Source: JAAYAY01 sp964429355
Lineage (GTDB): Bacteria > Planctomycetota > Planctomycetia > Pirellulales > Thermoguttaceae
Direction: 5' to 3'
Assembly (NCBI GenBank): GCA_964429355.1
Contig: CAYSCH010000399.1
Span: 1-8,565, forward strand
DNA: 8,565 nucleotides
Part shown: piece by piece, positions 6,700 to 8,565 of the stretch
Layout: each line of letters opens with the position of its first letter
How positions within the stretch are numbered: the stretch's first letter is position 1
Made by a program: the position numbers and the translations under genes
The notes under the pieces: generated by a model
What the model saw: the letters and a program-made list of their open reading frames with translations, nothing else
The model's database searches: none
What the model was told of the DNA's origin: nothing

Positions 6700-6912
6700 C
6701 TATCCGACCGCGTCGAAGTCCTGACCGAGGCCGACGGCCTTGCTCAACTGGGCGGCTGCCTCGAGAAGCTGGACAGCAGCCTCACCCTGGGCCTTTTGGG
6801 CGTCGAGGCCTTTTTTCGCGACCGCCATTCCGATCTCGAATCCAAGTTGGGTCTGTTTGATATCGGTCGCGGCCTTAACGCATTGCATGAACATGGATCG
6901 GGTCGCCGTCAT
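6700..6912 (-). CDS. Small YjfB-like putative motility protein
   Basis: The 70-residue product consists of a probably helical stretch followed by AVAKKGLDAQKAQGEAAVQL and a tail LGQDFDAVG. This pattern, with a conserved Lys, Asp-x-Gln, a helical LLE run and a final Gly-Gln-Asp/Asn-x-Asp, fits the YjfB family (called putative motility protein; biochemical role unknown). There is no signal peptide or membrane segment. The frame stays open to 7092, but the upstream part is Pro-rich, lies partly in repeat DNA and looks non-coding, so the ATG at 6912 is preferred. ATGs at 6894 and 6888 are also possible. The nearest purine-rich site (GAGGAAGG, 6933-6940) is 20 bases from 6912, so the start is not secured. 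A longer frame on the opposite strand (6691-7128) overlaps it but resembles nothing known. Confidence 0.6.
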   Translation of the reverse strand: MTATRSMFMQCVKAATDIKQTQLGFEIGMAVAKKGLDAQKAQGEAAVQLLEAAAQLSKAVGLGQDFDAVG

Positions 6913-7035
6913 GGAGAGCGGGAGGGGATTGTCCTTCCTCTGGATCGGCGCTGGATCGCAATCGTCTTGCGGAGAATCGACCGGCGTCAATCTGGAAGGA
7001 TTGTAGCGATTACGGCATTCGGGGGGCGAGCGACC

Positions 7036-7290
7036 GGAGCAGGGAGCAGGGAGCGGGGGGACGTGGAGATCGGAGATGGGAGCGGCGCTCACTTCTTTTG
7101 GTCAGTGCTGCCAGTCGAGGATGGGTGAGAAGAAGGGATCACCGCGAAGGACGCGAAAAAACGCGAAGGAATCGCCCGGGAGGGGTTCTGTCGAGAGTTG
7201 AGCATGGTCTCTGGATCAGGTGAAATAAGCGTCAAATGCCGTTTTTGGGCGCCGTGGTCCCTTATTGGGCAGAACGTCTTATGCTAATGG
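7036..7290. repeat. Diverged direct repeat, copy A
   Basis: This is the first of two related non-coding blocks. It opens with purine-rich heptamers (GGAGCAG twice, GGAGCGG, then GGAGATC and GGAGATG). Its shared exact words include GGCGCTCACTTCT (7084-7096), GCGAAGGACGCGAA (7144-7157), GTCGAGAGT (7190-7198), GGGCGCCGT (7247-7255) and CCTTATTGGGC (7260-7270), all in the same order as in copy B. It lies about 120 bases upstream of the YjfB-like start. No terminal inverted repeats or transposase were seen. Confidence 0.85.
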
Positions 7291-7495
7291 GTTCTGAAAA
7301 AGAGAAGGTAACCACAGGGCGGCAGGGCCGCCAACCAATACGAGCTACCGCTCGAACTGAAAACAGTCTGCTCCCGATAACGCGCGAGTCTTTGTGAAAA
7401 ACTTCACGATCTTTGAGGTTAGTAGCCCAGAGAGGGCACATGAGGACGGAGGACCTGATACCGTGCCCTTTGATCGTCGGGCGCGAGTTTCTCGA
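7291..7495. other. Spacer between repeat copies, with three small hairpins
   Basis: No gene is supported. Three short perfect hairpins follow each other: GGCGGC/GCCGCC (7318-7332, 3-base loop), CGAGC/GCTCG (7341-7354, 4-base loop) and GTGAA/TTCAC (7394-7407, 4-base loop). A 39-codon frame begins at 7281 but is not recognisable. A small RNA is possible but unproven. Confidence 0.35.
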
Positions 7496-7762
7496 GGAAT
7501 CAGGGGAGAGGAATCGGGAGTCGGGGAGATCGGAGATCGGAGATGGAAGATCGAAGATCGGAGGGGCGCTCACTTCTCGTGGCGAGTGCCGCCAGCCGAG
7601 GAAGGGGATCACGGCGAAGGACGCGAAGAGCGCTAAGGATGCGCATGAATCGCCTGGAGAAGTTCCGTCGAGAGTCGAGTATGATCTCGGGGCAAAATGA
7701 CCGTCAACTGCCGCTTTCGGGCGCCGTTGTTCCTTATTGGGCGGAACGGCTTATGACTGGTG
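7496..7762. repeat. Diverged direct repeat, copy B
   Basis: This is the second copy, about 475 bases to the right of copy A and in the same orientation. The matching words are GGCGCTCACTTCT (7565-7577), GCGAAGGACGCGAA (7614-7627), GTCGAGAGT (7667-7675), GGGCGCCGT (7719-7727) and CCTTATTGGGC (7732-7742). The offset to copy A varies between 470 and 481, so small insertions and deletions have accumulated. The copy reaches the ATG at 7753 in front of the TPR-like gene. The frames that run through it look incidental. Confidence 0.85.
7525..7563. repeat. Tandem heptamer array GGAGATC inside copy B
   Basis: Five heptamers follow head to tail: GGAGATC twice, GGAGATG, then GAAGATC twice, ending in a partial GGAG. 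Copy A has only two such units at 7065-7078, which suggests unit number changes by slippage. Further G-rich heptamers precede it from 7496. Confidence 0.85.
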
Positions 7763-7860
7763 ATGTTTTGATGTCGTTGTCCTGGTGGTTTGGCTTGGGC
7801 ATTGTGTTGTCGTGCAACAACACGCGAGAAGCCCCGGCAAAGGCGCGTGCCGGCGCCCGA
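7753..7860 (+). other. Lipoprotein-like signal sequence in a different frame from the following gene
   Basis: From ATG 7753, or ATG 7771, the frame reads MSLSWWFGLGIVLSC followed by NNTREAPAKA. This is a hydrophobic run ending in a lipobox-like V-L-S-C and a polar linker, the usual look of an outer-membrane lipoprotein N-terminus. The usual positive charge before the hydrophobic run is missing. After about 7857 this frame becomes Arg/Gly-rich and unlike a protein, while the neighbouring frame carries the TPR-like domain. Skipping one base in the GC-rich stretch 7829-7860 would join them. Confidence 0.35.
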
Positions 7861-8311
7861 GGTCGACGCGTGGGACTTCTTTCGCGGCACGGCTCGCAGG
7901 GCCATGGGAATTTCGCCCGAGCCGATGGACTGGACACGAATCGCCCACGATTTGGACGGCATTCGGTACAAGTATCCAGAGAGTCGTTATGCGCCCTGGT
8001 GTCTTTTCCTACTCGGTCGAGGCTGGCAGCTTCGCCAGCGGAAATACGAAGAGAGGGCGAAGCGAGAGGCTGTTGCTGCCTTCGAAAAGCTCCTCGCAGA
8101 CTACCCGGAATTTCCCATGCGCGTCGAAGCGTACTACTATCTCGCGAAGGCACAATACGAAATCGATCCGACGGTCGAGAACCTTGAGATCATCCAGACC
8201 ATGATTGACCAGCATTCGGACCTCTGGTTATTGCAGCTTGCGAAGGAGCAGATCGACATTCGCAAGGCACACGCAGGCGTTGATCCATCGCAGCCCGTTT
8301 CGCTGCCCTAG
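7790..8311 (+). CDS. TPR-like protein, possible frameshifted outer-membrane lipoprotein
   Basis: The open frame encodes 173 residues from a TTG at 7790. The domain begins near VDAWDFFRGTARRAMG and continues as helical pairs, with AVAAFEKLLADYPEFPMR and VEAYYYLAKAQYEIDP forming a typical tetratricopeptide-like unit (about residues 93-127). Such repeats mediate protein contacts; in lipoproteins of the BamD/YbgF kind they act at the outer membrane. The first 20 residues (ending QRRV) are basic, contain Cys-Cys and look unlike the rest, and an in-frame stop lies at 7769. The true N-terminus may therefore be the lipoprotein-like segment in the other frame, with a frameshift between. If the frame is intact as read, a GTG at 7847 or an ATG at 7904 could also be the start. 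Copy B of the direct repeat abuts the upstream side, so promoter and ribosome binding site are unclear. Function is not known. Confidence 0.65.
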   Translation: MAWALCCRATTREKPRQRRVPAPEVDAWDFFRGTARRAMGISPEPMDWTRIAHDLDGIRYKYPESRYAPWCLFLLGRGWQLRQRKYEERAKREAVAAFEKLLADYPEFPMRVEAYYYLAKAQYEIDPTVENLEIIQTMIDQHSDLWLLQLAKEQIDIRKAHAGVDPSQPVSLP

Positions 8312-8565
8312 CCATCTGGAATGAACAGTCGTCCGACCTACATGCGTTGCGACGCCCCTGTCGAGAATTCAATTGGAGATTTTGTGGTGTCTGGAGTTCG
8401 TCTCGAGCGTTGCGACGAGTCCGGAAGGGGCTCGTGCTGAGACGCAGTTAGCGTTGACGGCTCTGGCGAGAAGAAGGAATCCGGCCGTCGCGACGTGGCC
8501 GGGAGCATGGAGGTGCTGGCAAGCTGACGACAGTGTGGACCGGGAAGCAGAAAGGAAAATGGTGG
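8312..8565. other. Terminal spacer, no gene seen
   Basis: The last 254 bases have no supported coding frame. Visible elements are a direct repeat GCGTTGCGACG (8344-8354 and 8407-8417) and a 10-bp palindrome CGTCGCGACG near 8485. AAAGGA stands only two bases before an ATG at 8559, too close to claim a new gene start. Confidence 0.4.

Noticed and set aside
6691..7128. 145-codon plus-strand frame opposite the YjfB-like gene
   Set aside because: The minus-strand reading fits a known small family, while this one runs into repeat copy A and resembles nothing.
7394..7700. Frames through repeat copy B, such as 7394-7636 and 7413-7700
   Set aside because: The translations are dominated by the GGAGATC heptamers (RRSEIGDRR-like runs) and look like repeat readthrough.
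7036..7762. Possible CRISPR array or insertion sequence
   Set aside because: There are only two diverged long copies with no regular short repeats and spacers, no cas genes, no terminal inverted repeats and no transposase.
8344..8417. GCGTTGCGACG direct repeat near the right end
   Set aside because: There are only two copies of 11 bases with no related flanking sequence; this is too little to call a site.

Overview
The window looks like a piece of a planctomycete chromosome (Planctomycetota), probably from a draft or metagenome assembly because it holds a 10-base run of N. The inference rests on the mix of genes: an ANTAR response regulator whose sequence resembles ones I know from planctomycetes, a large secreted GH123/DUF4091-type glycoside hydrolase, a small secreted His/Tyr-rich protein, long spacers and purine-rich intergenic repeats. 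No rRNA, tRNA, CRISPR array or transposase was seen. The taxon is an inference, not a measurement.

Left part (1-1730, plus strand): a 9-bp hairpin, then a receiver-ANTAR regulator (194-814) whose receiver has lost its metal-binding acidic pair. A 585-bp spacer with a nested stem-loop follows, then a 99-residue exported His/Tyr-rich protein (1400-1699). The assembly gap lies 21 bases after that gene.

Middle part (1731-6912, minus strand): three genes point left. In transcription order they are a 70-residue YjfB-like small protein (6912-6700), a stand-alone regulator with two receiver domains (6342-5245), and a 1013-residue secreted multi-domain glycoside hydrolase of the GH123/DUF4091 type (5053-2012). 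The spacers are 357 and 191 bp. Candidate promoters in both spacers share the 10-mer TTGACTTGCC, so the three genes are probably separate transcription units rather than a tight operon. Inverted repeats follow the hydrolase stop codon.

Right part (6913-8565): two diverged copies of a roughly 250-bp direct repeat (about 7036-7290 and 7496-7762), each led by purine-rich heptamers. One lies upstream of the YjfB-like gene. The other runs to the start of a plus-strand TPR-like gene (7790-8311). A lipoprotein-like signal sequence sits in a different frame just before that gene's domain, which suggests a frameshift. The last 254 bases show no gene.

The genes do not form one recognisable pathway. 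The shared themes are signalling without a nearby kinase (two regulators, one with a degenerate receiver and one with a receiver lacking its lysine) and export to the envelope or outside the cell. I saw no convincing new multi-gene system. The best leads are the degenerate ANTAR receiver, the duplicated intergenic repeat and the possible frameshifted lipoprotein.
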